A DNA stretch of 64,000 nucleotides, taken from the NCBI GenBank assembly GCA_900547475.1, contig URGW01000001.1:163306-227305 (forward strand). The letters are read 5' to 3'. Below the pieces are notes generated by a model. The model had not been told where the DNA came from. It did not search any database and worked only from the letters and a program-made list of their open reading frames with translations. This document shows, piece after piece, positions 34,430 through 43,222 of this stretch (position 1 is its first letter; each line of letters starts with the position of its first letter). A program made the position numbers and the translations under genes. Origin of the DNA: an uncultured Clostridium sp. GTDB lineage: Bacteria > Bacillota > Clostridia > Clostridiales > Clostridiaceae.

Positions 34430-34704
34430 AATTCCTAAAATTTGGCGCAAAAAAAGGATATTCAGTCCCACAAAGGGACGGAATATCCGCGTTACCACCC
34501 TAATTGATATTTTATTAATAATAAAATATCCATCTTAATTAAATAACGGTTTTAACCGCTAACTACTACTATAATTTCACAGTTAGGACTCCTGAGGGAA
34601 TTTCAATATAACTTTATATAAAAAGACTTACAGTCTAAGGTCTTTTCTCCCTGTATACTCCACTATATCTACTTTCTCATTCACTGTCTTTTAATATTTA
34701 TTTA
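34430..34704 (-). promoter_or_regulatory. T-box riboswitch (tRNA-Phe) leader of pheST
   Basis: On the minus strand the invariant T-box bulge sequence AGGGTGGTAACGCGG stands at 34501-34487, followed by a G+C-rich terminator (GGATATTCCGTCCC / GGGACTGAATATCC arms, 34488-34457) and a long T-run. Uncharged tRNA would favour the antiterminator. Upstream stem I elements (AGTAGA, AGGGAG paired to TTCCCT) are present; a UUC Phe specifier is likely in GAAATTCCC near 34600, but stem I was not folded. This accounts for most of the 350-bp gap before pheS. Confidence 0.93.
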
Positions 34705-34710
34705 CAATTT

Positions 34711-34739
34711 ATTATACAAATAACCAATATTTTTTTCAA
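34711..34739 (-). promoter_or_regulatory. Promoter of the pheST T-box transcript
   Basis: TTGAAA (34739-34734), 17-bp spacer, perfect TATAAT (34716-34711) on the minus strand. The start point would be near 34704. Confidence 0.8.
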
Positions 34740-34759
34740 TACTTTATTTTAAATTTATT

Positions 34760-35536
34760 TTACAATAAACTTTGTCTTACTTTTTCGAATAATATTATAG
34801 AAGTTGCAACACCTACATTTAATGATTCCGCCCCACCTGGCATAGGAATTTTCACTTTTTTATCTGCAAGTTCAAAAATTTCTTCACTTATACCATTTCC
34901 TTCATTTCCAACTGATAATATAACTTTTCCACTTAAATCTTCATCAAAGAAATTTTTTGATTCTTCTAAGGATGTAGCTACTAAACTAAACCCTTCATCT
35001 TTTAACTTTTTTAATAATATTAAATCATTATCATAAATGATTGGTATGTAAAATATAGAGCCCATAGTCGATCTAATAGTTTTATCATTATATATATCAA
35101 CTGTACCTTTTGTTAATATAATTGCATTTACTCCTGCAGCATGAGCAGTTCTAATAATTGTTCCTAAATTTCCAGGATCCTGAACCTTATCACATAATAA
35201 ATAAAAGTTACCATTTATATCACTTACTGAATTATTTATATTAGCTACAGCAATTATTCCTTGAGTGTTTTCTGTTGAAGTTAATTGAGAAAATAATTCA
35301 TTTCTCATTTCATAGATTTTAATATTATTCATATACTGGCTTAAATACACTTCTATTTTACCTTTTCCACCTTCATTTACTATTATATACTCTATATTGC
35401 ACTTTGCCTTAAAGGCTTCCTGAACTAACCTAAATCCTTCTATAATATATTTATTTTCTTTTGTTCTATGCTTTCTTTCTTTTAACTTTTTTGTATACTT
35501 AAACAAAGTGTTGTCTTTACTTTCAATAACTATCAA
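34760..35536 (-). CDS. TrmH/SpoU-family RNA 2'-O-methyltransferase
   Basis: SPOUT methyltransferase acting on rRNA or tRNA. 258 aa: an N-terminal substrate-binding domain (KYTKKLKERKHRTKENKYIIEG, about residues 13-34), then the knotted domain with motif 1 LLCDKVQDPGNLGTIIRTAHAAG, motif 2 VILSVGNEGNGISEEI and motif 3 IPMPGGAESLNVGVATSIILFE. This matches the family members usually encoded beside pheST in Firmicutes (YsgA/RlmB type; exact target unknown). Starts with TTG after GAGGTG. Twelve bases after ktrA's stop, so it is likely the last gene of the ktrB-ktrA transcript. Confidence 0.92.
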   Translation of the reverse strand: MIVIESKDNTLFKYTKKLKERKHRTKENKYIIEGFRLVQEAFKAKCNIEYIIVNEGGKGKIEVYLSQYMNNIKIYEMRNELFSQLTSTENTQGIIAVANINNSVSDINGNFYLLCDKVQDPGNLGTIIRTAHAAGVNAIILTKGTVDIYNDKTIRSTMGSIFYIPIIYDNDLILLKKLKDEGFSLVATSLEESKNFFDEDLSGKVILSVGNEGNGISEEIFELADKKVKIPMPGGAESLNVGVATSIILFEKVRQSLL

Positions 35537-35547
35537 AGTTTCACCTC

Positions 35548-36219
35548 TTATTTTTTTCTAATTAAAATGTCTTCTAGATTACTTAAATCATCAGCTGAAC
35601 CAATAGCAACTATAATATCATCTTCAGACAATCTATCCTCTGCTTTTGGAGATATATCTATATTATCTCCTCTTTTTATTGCCATAATATTTATTCCGTA
35701 GCTACTTCTTAATTTTAGTTCTTTTAATGTTTTTCCATTCCATTCATTAAGAACTCTTAACTCCATAATACTATAATCAGGAGATAATTCAATAAAATCT
35801 AGTATACTAGCTGAAACTAAATTGTGAGCTACTCTTACACCCATATCTTTTTCAGGTAGAACAACCCTATCTGCACCTATCTTATATAATACTTTTGCAT
35901 GTAAATCACTTTGACCCTTTGCAATTATATACTTAACTCCTAATTCTTTAACTAATAAAGTTACCATTACACTTGCTTGTATATTAGATCCAATAGTAAC
36001 TACAGCAACATCAAAATTTCTTAACCCTAAAGTTTTTAATGCACTTTCATCAGTTGCATCCATTTGAACTGCATGGGTTACAGAATCAGAAATTTCTTGT
36101 ACTGAGTCTTCGTCCATATCTATTGCTAAAACATCATGTCCTAAAGAATACAAAGTCTTAGCAACTGATTCTCCAAATCTACCTAATCCAATAACTACAA
36201 ACTGCTTATTATTTGCCAT
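35548..36219 (-). CDS. ktrA: KtrA-type potassium channel regulatory subunit
   Basis: Cytosolic ring-forming regulator of the Ktr K+ transporter. 223 aa: RCK/TrkA-N Rossmann domain with FVVIGLGRFGESVAKTL (residues about 7-23), the nucleotide contacts DVLAIDMDED and DATDESALKTLGL, then a TrkA-C domain (about 140-218, LNEWNGKTLKELKLRSSYGINIMAI, DIIVAIGSADDL). TrkA-C domains of this type bind c-di-AMP in Gram-positives, which lowers uptake. It follows ktrB by 10 bp with AGGGG, so the two are coupled. Confidence 0.95.
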   Translation of the reverse strand: MANNKQFVVIGLGRFGESVAKTLYSLGHDVLAIDMDEDSVQEISDSVTHAVQMDATDESALKTLGLRNFDVAVVTIGSNIQASVMVTLLVKELGVKYIIAKGQSDLHAKVLYKIGADRVVLPEKDMGVRVAHNLVSASILDFIELSPDYSIMELRVLNEWNGKTLKELKLRSSYGINIMAIKRGDNIDISPKAEDRLSEDDIIVAIGSADDLSNLEDILIRKK

Positions 36220-36229
36220 ATTTATTCCC

Positions 36230-37579
36230 CTAACCTATTAAAATTTTTCCTTCTGGATATTTAATACCTGAGTTTATTTTTTTTCTTGTTATAGATAATA
36301 CTACAGTTAATGGTCCAACTCTACCTAAATACATCATAAACATTATTAATACTTTTCCTATACCACTTAATTCAGAAGTCAGACCTAAAGTTAATCCTGC
36401 AGTTCCAAAAGCTGATACTGTTTCATAAAATAATGATATGAAACTTGCTCCTTTTTCTGTATAAGATAATAGCATAGTAACAACTATTACTAAACTTATT
36501 CCAATAAATATTAATGTAAATGCTTTATACACTAAATCTTTACTAAATCTTCTCTTAAATACCTCTGAATCTTCTCTTCCTTGTATTACACATATTATAG
36601 TTACAATCAATATTCCTATAGTTGTAGTCTTTATACCACCTGCAGTTGAACCTGGAGATCCACCAATAAACATAAGAATTATAGTTAAAAACTGTCCAGC
36701 CGTAGTCATTCCATCTGTAGAAATACTATTAAATCCAGCTGTTCTTGGTGTAACTGATGCAAAAAATGAATTCATAACTTTATCCATAAAAGACATATTT
36801 GCTATAGTATTAACATTATTATTTTCAAATAAAAACATTAATATGGTTCCCCCTAAAACTAATACTGTAGTCATTAATATTACCATTTTTGAATGAAGTG
36901 AAACCTTTTTTAAGCTTTTACTACTATATAATTCACTCCATACAGTAAATCCTAACCCACCAATTATAATTAATGCTGATGCCACCAATATTACAACTGC
37001 ATTAGAATTATAAGATGTTAAGCTACTAAAATTCCCCAAAATATCAAATCCTGCATTACAGAAAGCAGATATAGAGTGAAATATACTATAAAATATACCT
37101 TTTCCTAATCCATACTCAGGAACAAATTGTGTAGAAAATAATAATGCACCAAAAAATTGCACAGATACTGTGAATACTAGCACATACTTAACCATCTTTA
37201 CTAACCCTTGTATATTAAAGGTATTCATAGCATCTTGTAATATTAATCTCTCTCTCAAGGTAATTTTTTTTCCTAAAATAATAGCAATTAATGTTGTAAA
37301 AGACATAAATCCCAATCCACCAATTTCTATTAATATCATTATAACCGTTTGTCCAAACATATTCCAATATGTACCTGTATCTACAACTATTAATCCAGTA
37401 ACACAAACAGCTGATGTGGCAGTAAATAAAGCATCTAAAAAATTGGCACTTTCCCCACTAGTTGTAGATATAGGTAAAGTTAATATTAATGCTCCTATTA
37501 ATATTAATAATATAAACCCTAAAGCTAAAACTTGAACTCCCTTAAGTTTAAAATTTTTTTTAAAGTTCCATTTCATCAT
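36230..37579 (-). CDS. ktrB: KtrB-type potassium uptake membrane subunit
   Basis: Membrane pore of the Na+-dependent K+ uptake system. 449 aa with about eight membrane helices arranged as four M1-P-M2 units. The four pore loops are visible: FTATSAVCVTGLIVVDTG, HSISAFCNAGFD, ASVTPRTAGFNS, and ETVSAFGTAGLTLG, each with the selectivity-filter Gly. Length and lack of long extra domains mark KtrB rather than TrkH. Two adjacent ATGs fit AGGAGGTG; either may start the protein. First gene of ktrB-ktrA-rRNA methyltransferase. Confidence 0.95.
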   Translation of the reverse strand: MMKWNFKKNFKLKGVQVLALGFILLILIGALILTLPISTTSGESANFLDALFTATSAVCVTGLIVVDTGTYWNMFGQTVIMILIEIGGLGFMSFTTLIAIILGKKITLRERLILQDAMNTFNIQGLVKMVKYVLVFTVSVQFFGALLFSTQFVPEYGLGKGIFYSIFHSISAFCNAGFDILGNFSSLTSYNSNAVVILVASALIIIGGLGFTVWSELYSSKSLKKVSLHSKMVILMTTVLVLGGTILMFLFENNNVNTIANMSFMDKVMNSFFASVTPRTAGFNSISTDGMTTAGQFLTIILMFIGGSPGSTAGGIKTTTIGILIVTIICVIQGREDSEVFKRRFSKDLVYKAFTLIFIGISLVIVVTMLLSYTEKGASFISLFYETVSAFGTAGLTLGLTSELSGIGKVLIMFMMYLGRVGPLTVVLSITRKKINSGIKYPEGKILIG

Positions 37580-37739
37580 ATCACCTCCTAATTTCGATAA
37601 TTATGATATTATTCTATTCTTTTTCTCACTTTTTATTATCATAAACTTCAACATGTATTTTACCACCTTTATATTATTTTTGATAGATATTCCATATTAA
37701 AATTTATATAATATTTTAAATTATATATTAAATTATAAA

Positions 37740-37767
37740 AGGGTTGTTTATAAATCGTAACAACCCT
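37740..37767 (-). terminator. Terminator of ytxC
   Basis: Perfect 9-bp arms AGGGTTGTT / AACAACCCT with a 10-nt loop; T-run follows on the minus strand. Confidence 0.85.
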
Positions 37768-37794
37768 AATTTTTTTCAAAATTATTATATTTAT

Positions 37795-38685
37795 TTAAAC
37801 TTTAATTTTTGATGGAATACAACTTGCACATCCTGCACAATAAAATATCCTATCTCCAAATACATTAACAATAGTTTCAATAAACTCTGTATTTATACAA
37901 TTTTCTTTATGATGTATTATTATTTGTTTTGGAGCATTAGTTATCAATCCACTTATTATTATATCTTCTATTTCAGCTTCAGTGTCTATTCTACACTCAG
38001 CTAACTCCTTCATAAAATCACCAAAAATATCATTTCCATATCCATCTTTTAAGACATATCCCCCACCTTCACGAATGTAAATGTTAATTTTTTCTATTTT
38101 ACTTTCTTGTATATCAACAAAATATTTTAATAATTTTACAAACTCTTTATACTCTTTTTCAACCATATATTCTTCTACAACTTTATCAACAATATCTTCT
38201 ATATCCTCTCTAAGTTCCTTCATCCTAAAAGTTATAAAACCTTTTATGTTTATTTCTTCATTTTCTTCCAAGCAAGTTTTTATTTTTTCTATTATAGAAT
38301 TTATTTTACTTATACAATATATCATTTTTTCATCTTTTAAATTTTCTTCACTCCTTAGAACTTTCATGATCATATCTTCTACTTCTATTATTTCATCATG
38401 TTTTAAAAAGAAATAAGTTTCAGTTAAAAAATCAAAAAGTTCCTTTTTTCTATATTTTTCAATTACTATATTGTATAAAATATTGCTTATATATAAATAT
38501 ATCATTCTTTTAACTTTTTCATTATAACGCTCTTTTTCGCACATAATTTTTATTAAATGTGAATCACCCTCACCACTTTCTACAAGCCCAATAGTGATAT
38601 TCTTCTTCTTTAACAATTCTCTAAGCTCTTGTAATTCCTTTACTAAGTCTAAATCATTATTATGCACTAATCTTATCACAAGCAT
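37795..38685 (-). CDS. ytxC: Putative sporulation protein YtxC
   Basis: 296 aa. Resembles the YtxC family of endospore formers: helical N-terminal half, the conserved stretch INIKGFITFRMKELREDIEDIV then EEYMVEKEYKEFVKLLKYFVDIQESK (residues about 145-200), and a C-terminal alpha/beta part with IIHHKENCINTEF. It ends with CAGCASCIPS, a Cys cluster that could hold metal. No signal peptide. Start is the ATG at 38685; the GTG three codons upstream lies within AAAGGAG. Function in sporulation is inferred from the phylogenetic spread of the family. Monocistronic, divergent from the DUF6873-like gene. Confidence 0.85.
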   Translation of the reverse strand: MLVIRLVHNNDLDLVKELQELRELLKKKNITIGLVESGEGDSHLIKIMCEKERYNEKVKRMIYLYISNILYNIVIEKYRKKELFDFLTETYFFLKHDEIIEVEDMIMKVLRSEENLKDEKMIYCISKINSIIEKIKTCLEENEEINIKGFITFRMKELREDIEDIVDKVVEEYMVEKEYKEFVKLLKYFVDIQESKIEKINIYIREGGGYVLKDGYGNDIFGDFMKELAECRIDTEAEIEDIIISGLITNAPKQIIIHHKENCINTEFIETIVNVFGDRIFYCAGCASCIPSKIKV

Positions 38686-38828
38686 GGATTTCACTCCTTT
38701 CTTAATATTAGTATGTATTAAATTTTTTTCTCTATACTTACCTGTCTGTACACTTATTAATAAAATATTGATTTTTTTATGAATATTTTATATTGTATAA
38801 GAAATATATTTAAACAAGGAGAATATTA

Positions 38829-39524
38829 ATGATATGTTTTGTTGACTATAGAACAACTGAAAATGAAATAAACTCACTAAAAAAATTAAATTATGATGTA
38901 ATAAAAATACCAAAGGATAATAATCTTTATGAAGCAATAAATGGACATACAGATATTCAACTAAATATACTTAATAAACATACTCTTATTGTTAATAAAA
39001 ATATTAATTTATCCTTTAAACAACTTTTAGAAACAAAAAATATAAATTTTATAGAAAGTGATAGTGTGTTATCATCTAAATATCCAAGCAATATATCACT
39101 TAATGCATATATCACTGACAATTACTTAGTACATAATTTAAAGTTTACCGATAAAAAAATTTTAGATTACTGTAAAAATAAAAAAAACATAAATGTAAAT
39201 CAAGGTTACACTAAATGCTCTATATTACCATTACGAGAAAAAGCAATTATAACTAATGATGCTGGTATATATAATATATTAAAAAGTGAAGATTTTGATA
39301 TATTACTATTACCATTTGGCGATATAGAACTAAGTGGATTTAATTATGGTTTTATCGGAGGTGTTGGAGGTATGATTTCAAGTGATTCAATGGCTTTCTT
39401 TGGATCATTAGATAATTATACTTTTGGTAATGAAGTAAAAAAAATTTTATATAAATATGATATTAAACCTATATATCTTAGTAATACAAAATTAATAGAT
39501 AGAGGTAGTTTACTTGTTTTTTAA
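38829..39524 (+). CDS. DUF6873-like protein
   Basis: 231-aa cytosolic alpha/beta protein resembling DUF6873, a clostridial family of unknown role. Landmarks: FVDYRTTENEINSLKKL at the start, NGHTDIQLNI (residues about 38-47), VNQGYTKCSILPLREKAIITNDAGIY (about 128-153) and FIGGVGGMISSDSMAFFGSLD near 190. The pattern NGHTDIQ and QGY-KCS with a final GG-G suggests a hydrolase-like pocket (related in look to amidinotransferase-type folds), which is inference. AAGGAG precedes the ATG. Monocistronic. Confidence 0.75.
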   Translation: MICFVDYRTTENEINSLKKLNYDVIKIPKDNNLYEAINGHTDIQLNILNKHTLIVNKNINLSFKQLLETKNINFIESDSVLSSKYPSNISLNAYITDNYLVHNLKFTDKKILDYCKNKKNINVNQGYTKCSILPLREKAIITNDAGIYNILKSEDFDILLLPFGDIELSGFNYGFIGGVGGMISSDSMAFFGSLDNYTFGNEVKKILYKYDIKPIYLSNTKLIDRGSLLVF

Positions 39525-39595
39525 CCTCTTATATCATACGTATGTATAAACTAATTGTTGATTAGTATTTATATTTTCTTTTTAAATTAACTAAT

Positions 39596-39634
39596 AAAAA
39601 AGTAGGCCTAATTTTATAAATAGCCTACTTTTTT
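39596..39634 (-). terminator. Terminator of hslO
   Basis: Perfect 12-bp arms AAAAAAGTAGGC / GCCTACTTTTTT, next to the hslO stop; may also serve the converging DUF6873-like gene. Confidence 0.88.
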
Positions 39635-39641
39635 ATTTATA

Positions 39642-40532
39642 TTATTCAGATTTATTAGTATTAGCTAATAGTCTACCAATTTCCTCTGGAGTAAATACAT
39701 ATGTCTTATTGCAGAAGTGGCATTTTAACTCTTCATTTTTACCATCTTCATATATCTCTCTTAAATCTTTTTCTCCTATAGAAATTAAAGCTTTTTCAAC
39801 CTTTTCTCTTGAACAATTGCAAGAAAATTCTGGTTTAATTTCCTCTAATATCTTTAAGTCCATATCTCCAAATATATAGTCTAATATATCATCCATGCTC
39901 TTTCCTTCATTTAACATAGTTGTTAAAGATGGAATTTCTTCTAATCTATAAGTTATAATATCTGCTAAGAATTCATCTGCATCTGGTAGCATTTGGATTA
40001 TAAATCCTCCAGCTACTTTAATTGAATAATCTTTATCAACTAAAACACCTAATGATACTGCTGATGGCGTTTGTTCAGATACAGTAAAATAATAAGCTAA
40101 ATCTTCTGCTATTTCTCCTGAATGTATTGGCACTTGACCTACATAAGGATCCTTCATACCTAAATCCTTTATAACCATTAAGTTACCATTTTTTCCAATA
40201 TATCCACCAACATCTAATTTACCATTTGAATTTAAAGGCATATCTCCATATGGGTTACCAATATATCCTTTAACTTTAGCACCTTCATATGCAGTAACAA
40301 CTACTCCGTTGGCATCACCTCCACCATTGATTCTCAAAGTCATTACTTCATTTGATGATTTTAAAGTAGCTCCTAAAAGAGCTCCAGCCGTTAACATTCT
40401 TCCAAGAGATGCTGCTGCAACTGGAGTACATTCATGTATTACTCTAGCATCCTCAACTAATTCTGTAGTAATTCCGGCTATTATTCTTACCATTCCATTT
40501 TTTGCAACTGCTCTAATAATTTTATCGCTCAT
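39642..40532 (-). CDS. hslO: Redox-regulated chaperone Hsp33
   Basis: Holding chaperone switched on by oxidation, cytosolic. The zinc-binding switch is intact at the C-terminus: FSCNCSREK (C-x-C) and LKCHFCNKTY (C-x2-C). The N-terminal domain shows the family sequences VRIIAGITTELVEDARVIH, AAASLGRMLTAGALLGA, RINGGGDANGVVVTAYEGAKVKG and YFTVSEQTPSAVSLGVLV. 296 aa, standard. GGAGG precedes the ATG. Only 13 bp follow the upstream methyltransferase gene, so they form an operon. Confidence 0.97.
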   Translation of the reverse strand: MSDKIIRAVAKNGMVRIIAGITTELVEDARVIHECTPVAAASLGRMLTAGALLGATLKSSNEVMTLRINGGGDANGVVVTAYEGAKVKGYIGNPYGDMPLNSNGKLDVGGYIGKNGNLMVIKDLGMKDPYVGQVPIHSGEIAEDLAYYFTVSEQTPSAVSLGVLVDKDYSIKVAGGFIIQMLPDADEFLADIITYRLEEIPSLTTMLNEGKSMDDILDYIFGDMDLKILEEIKPEFSCNCSREKVEKALISIGEKDLREIYEDGKNEELKCHFCNKTYVFTPEEIGRLLANTNKSE

Positions 40533-40545
40533 ATTTTTCCTCCAA

Positions 40546-41286
40546 CTATTGCTTTTTTCTTATTACATATACTATTCTTTCAGTATTTGCTTGTACATAA
40601 TTTTCAGTATATCCATCAAACTTGGCAATAACCTCTAAATTTGCTTTTTTCAGTTCCTGCTCTAACTCTTTTTCAGTATATGCTCTTTCTAAATGTTCTT
40701 CTTCAAACCTTTCATAAAGATCTCCCTTTTTAACAAAGAAAGTTAAGAACATAGAAAGTAAGCTATCTTCAAAAACATTTTCCCATGTATAAAAAACATC
40801 TTCTTCACTATATGTATAAATATTGTTCCCTAATATTTCAGATAATTTATAATATGAATTAACATCAAATATAAATAATCCATTTGCTTTTAAATGATTA
40901 TATACTCCATTAAAGTAATTTTGAAGATCATTTAGATCTGTTATATAATTTGTAGAATCCAATACAGATGTTATTAAATCAAACTCTTTATTAAGAGAAA
41001 GTTCTGTCATATCTTGGCAAATTATTTTCCCTTTTATTCGTGATTCTTTAAATTTATCAAAAGCTTCTCTTAACATATCTTCTGATAAATCAACTCCGTA
41101 AATATTTTTAAAATATTTCGCTATCCTTATAGTTACATTTCCGGTTCCACAAGCAATATCTAAATAATCATTTAATTCTACATTATATAAATTACAAATT
41201 TCTAAAATTCGTTCTACCATTTCATCATAATTAATATCTTCATTTATTAATTCATCATATATTTTTGCAAATTCACCATACGCCAT
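40546..41286 (-). CDS. Class I SAM-dependent methyltransferase
   Basis: 246-aa small-molecule-type methyltransferase. Motif I is LDIACGTGNVTIRIAKYF (about residues 42-59), the acidic loop after strand 2 is IYGVDLSEDMLREA, and motif IV region DLITSVLDSTNYI follows; then FIFDVNSYYKLSEIL. The start MAYGEFAKIYDELI is a common opening in the YbaJ/YrrT-like family of Firmicutes, whose substrates are mostly unknown. GGGGG precedes the ATG. Cotranscribed with hslO. Confidence 0.87.
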   Translation of the reverse strand: MAYGEFAKIYDELINEDINYDEMVERILEICNLYNVELNDYLDIACGTGNVTIRIAKYFKNIYGVDLSEDMLREAFDKFKESRIKGKIICQDMTELSLNKEFDLITSVLDSTNYITDLNDLQNYFNGVYNHLKANGLFIFDVNSYYKLSEILGNNIYTYSEEDVFYTWENVFEDSLLSMFLTFFVKKGDLYERFEEEHLERAYTEKELEQELKKANLEVIAKFDGYTENYVQANTERIVYVIRKKQ

Positions 41287-41403
41287 GCTATCCCCCCTAT
41301 CCTATTATTTATTACACTGAAAAAATACATAATATAGTTATTACTATACTGAACAAATTTCTAACTTTTATAATACTATGTAATAGAATATTAAGTCAAT
41401 CTA

Positions 41404-41655
41404 TTATTTCCTTCCTAAAATTTGCTCATTAGTTGGTAACTTTAATTCTTTTTTACGCTTAGTCATTATCCCTCCTATTCGACCTGTTTCTTCTGCTGTT
41501 AATCCTCCCCATCCATATGTATCTACCTTATCACTTAACCCTAACTCTTCTGCAATTTCATATTTTATCTTTTCACGCATTTTTTCTTCCGGTGTAAGCT
41601 CTTTATTAGTTTTTATTTTTGATTTTATTATTTTTTTTAGTGGTGTTTTACTCAT
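41404..41655 (-). CDS. Alpha/beta-type small acid-soluble spore protein (variant)
   Basis: 83 aa. The core matches alpha/beta SASPs that coat spore DNA: KYEIAEELGL with the E-I-A GPR protease site (residues about 31-40) and LTAEETGRIGGIMTKRKKEL (about 52-71). Unusual: a basic N-terminal extension of about 25 residues (KTPLKKIIKSKIKTNKE) and DTYGWGGLTA where typical SASPs have a longer loop. This resembles the Ssp4-type variant of C. perfringens, in my recollection; the allele cannot be judged. Expressed presumably in the forespore under sigma-G, though I could not pick out the promoter. GGGGGAA precedes the ATG. Confidence 0.88.
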   Translation of the reverse strand: MSKTPLKKIIKSKIKTNKELTPEEKMREKIKYEIAEELGLSDKVDTYGWGGLTAEETGRIGGIMTKRKKELKLPTNEQILGRK

Positions 41656-41791
41656 AAAAATTCCCCCTATATAAATTCATATAAATATTTTCTCCCATAT
41701 CTTTATATTTATACCCTAAATACTTTGTTGCACTTTCTCTTAGTAGTCATATAATAAAATCAAGTATGTAATATTATTTTGTAAATATTCC
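41656..41791. other. Divergent spacer between SASP gene and lysine operon
   Basis: AT-rich; no reading frame or hairpin recognised. It should contain the SASP promoter. The rest of the 562-bp gap is the lysine-operon promoter, riboswitch and asd leader listed separately. Confidence 0.5.
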
Positions 41792-41820
41792 TTGAAAGTT
41801 TCATACATACAGGGTATAAT
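41792..41820 (+). promoter_or_regulatory. Promoter of the lysine riboswitch/asd-dapA-dapB operon
   Basis: TTGAAA (41792-41797), 17-bp spacer, TATAAT (41815-41820). Transcription would start near 41827, just before the aptamer. Confidence 0.85.
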
Positions 41821-41844
41821 CATAACCATATAGATTTATAAATA

Positions 41845-42071
41845 GATAGAGGTGCGATACGTATTAGTATTATTATGGATTAAAGCGTGTTAAAATAATA
41901 AGAAAGGACTTGTCGCCGAAGTATATAGCCTAAGCTTTACAGCTATATAACTGGGGGTATACAAAATATGTATATTTCTGTCACATAATTTATGTGGTGA
42001 GCTATCATTTAAGGATTATTTATATATTTTGGTGTATATATACCTTGAGTGATAACTCAAGGTTTTTTTAA
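41845..42071 (+). promoter_or_regulatory. Lysine riboswitch (L box)
   Basis: The aptamer shows the conserved joints of the L box: GATAGAGGTGCG at its start, TATTAGTA, then AAGGACTTGTCGCCGAAGT, AACTGGGGGTATA, TTCTGTCACA and GGTGAGCTATC closing it near 42006. A terminator follows (arms ACCTTGAGT / ACTCAAGGT at 42042-42063, then seven T), so lysine should stop transcription before asd. 147 bp of AT-rich leader without a gene separate it from asd. Confidence 0.95.
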
Positions 42072-42217
42072 CATTATATTTAAATTAAACATTAATACTA
42101 TACATAAAATTTAATTTTAAATTTAAATATAGTCACATCATATTATAAAGCAGAACATTCTATAGTAATTAAAATTTATAAAATCTATTTATAAAGAATA
42201 AAAAAGGGGGAACCAAT

Positions 42218-43213
42218 ATGTATAATGTAGCAATAGTTGGTAGTACAGGTAATGTAGGTAGAAAATTTTTAGAAATTTTAGAAGAAAGAAACTTTCCAAT
42301 AAAGAATCTTTATCTTTTTGCATCAAAAAGATCTGCAGGTTCTTATTTAAATTTCAAGGGGCAAGAATATTTAGTTGAAGAAACATGTGAAGATAATATA
42401 AAAAGTAAGAAAATAGATATTGCATTATTTTCTGCAGGTGGAGATATAAGCTTAAAGTTTGCTCCAATATTCTCATCTTATGGTGCTGTAGTAATAGATA
42501 ATTCAAGTGCATGGAGAATGAATAAAGATGTTCCTTTAGTAGTTCCTGAAGTAAACCCTGAAGACTTAAAAAATCATAATGGAATTATAGCTAACCCAAA
42601 TTGTTCTACAATTCAAGCAATGGTGCCATTGAAGGCTTTATTAGATAATTATGGAATAAAAAGAATAGTATATTCAACATACCAAGCAGTTTCAGGTGCT
42701 GGAATGCAAGGTATTAAAGATTTAGAGGATGGATTAAAAGGTTTAGCACCTAAAAAGTTCCCTTATCAAATAGCAGGTAATTGCCTTCCTCACATAGATG
42801 TTTTCTTAGAAAATGGTTATACAAAAGAAGAAATGAAAATGATTGAAGAAACTAAAAAAATACTTCATTCAAATGACTTGAAAATTACTGCTACTACTGT
42901 TAGAGTTCCAGTTTTAAATAGTCATAGTGAAAGTATTAATGTTGAATTAAATAATCCATTTGAATTAGAAGATATATTTAAATTATTCGAAAAAACTGAG
43001 GGATTAACAGTTTTTGATAATGTAGATGAATTAAAATATCCAACTGCATTAGATGTTTCTGGAAAAGATGACGTATATGTTGGAAGAATAAGACGTGATT
43101 TTAGTTTAGATAATGGCTTAAATTTATGGGTTGTTGCTGATAATATAAGAAAAGGAGCAGCTTTAAACGCTGTACAAATTGCAGAAGTTTTAATTAAAAA
43201 TGAATGGCTTTAG
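42218..43213 (+). CDS. asd: Aspartate-semialdehyde dehydrogenase
   Basis: Reduces aspartyl phosphate to aspartate semialdehyde, the branch point to lysine, diaminopimelate, threonine and methionine. NADP site VGSTGNVGRKFLE at the N-terminus; active-site Cys in IIANPNCSTIQ (near residue 130); substrate His in VPVLNSHSESINVEL; C-terminal VADNIRKGAALNAVQIAE. 331 aa, normal. AAAGGGGGG precedes the ATG. First gene behind the lysine riboswitch, nine bases before dapA. Confidence 0.97.
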   Translation: MYNVAIVGSTGNVGRKFLEILEERNFPIKNLYLFASKRSAGSYLNFKGQEYLVEETCEDNIKSKKIDIALFSAGGDISLKFAPIFSSYGAVVIDNSSAWRMNKDVPLVVPEVNPEDLKNHNGIIANPNCSTIQAMVPLKALLDNYGIKRIVYSTYQAVSGAGMQGIKDLEDGLKGLAPKKFPYQIAGNCLPHIDVFLENGYTKEEMKMIEETKKILHSNDLKITATTVRVPVLNSHSESINVELNNPFELEDIFKLFEKTEGLTVFDNVDELKYPTALDVSGKDDVYVGRIRRDFSLDNGLNLWVVADNIRKGAALNAVQIAEVLIKNEWL

Positions 43214-43222
43214 GAGGATAAA

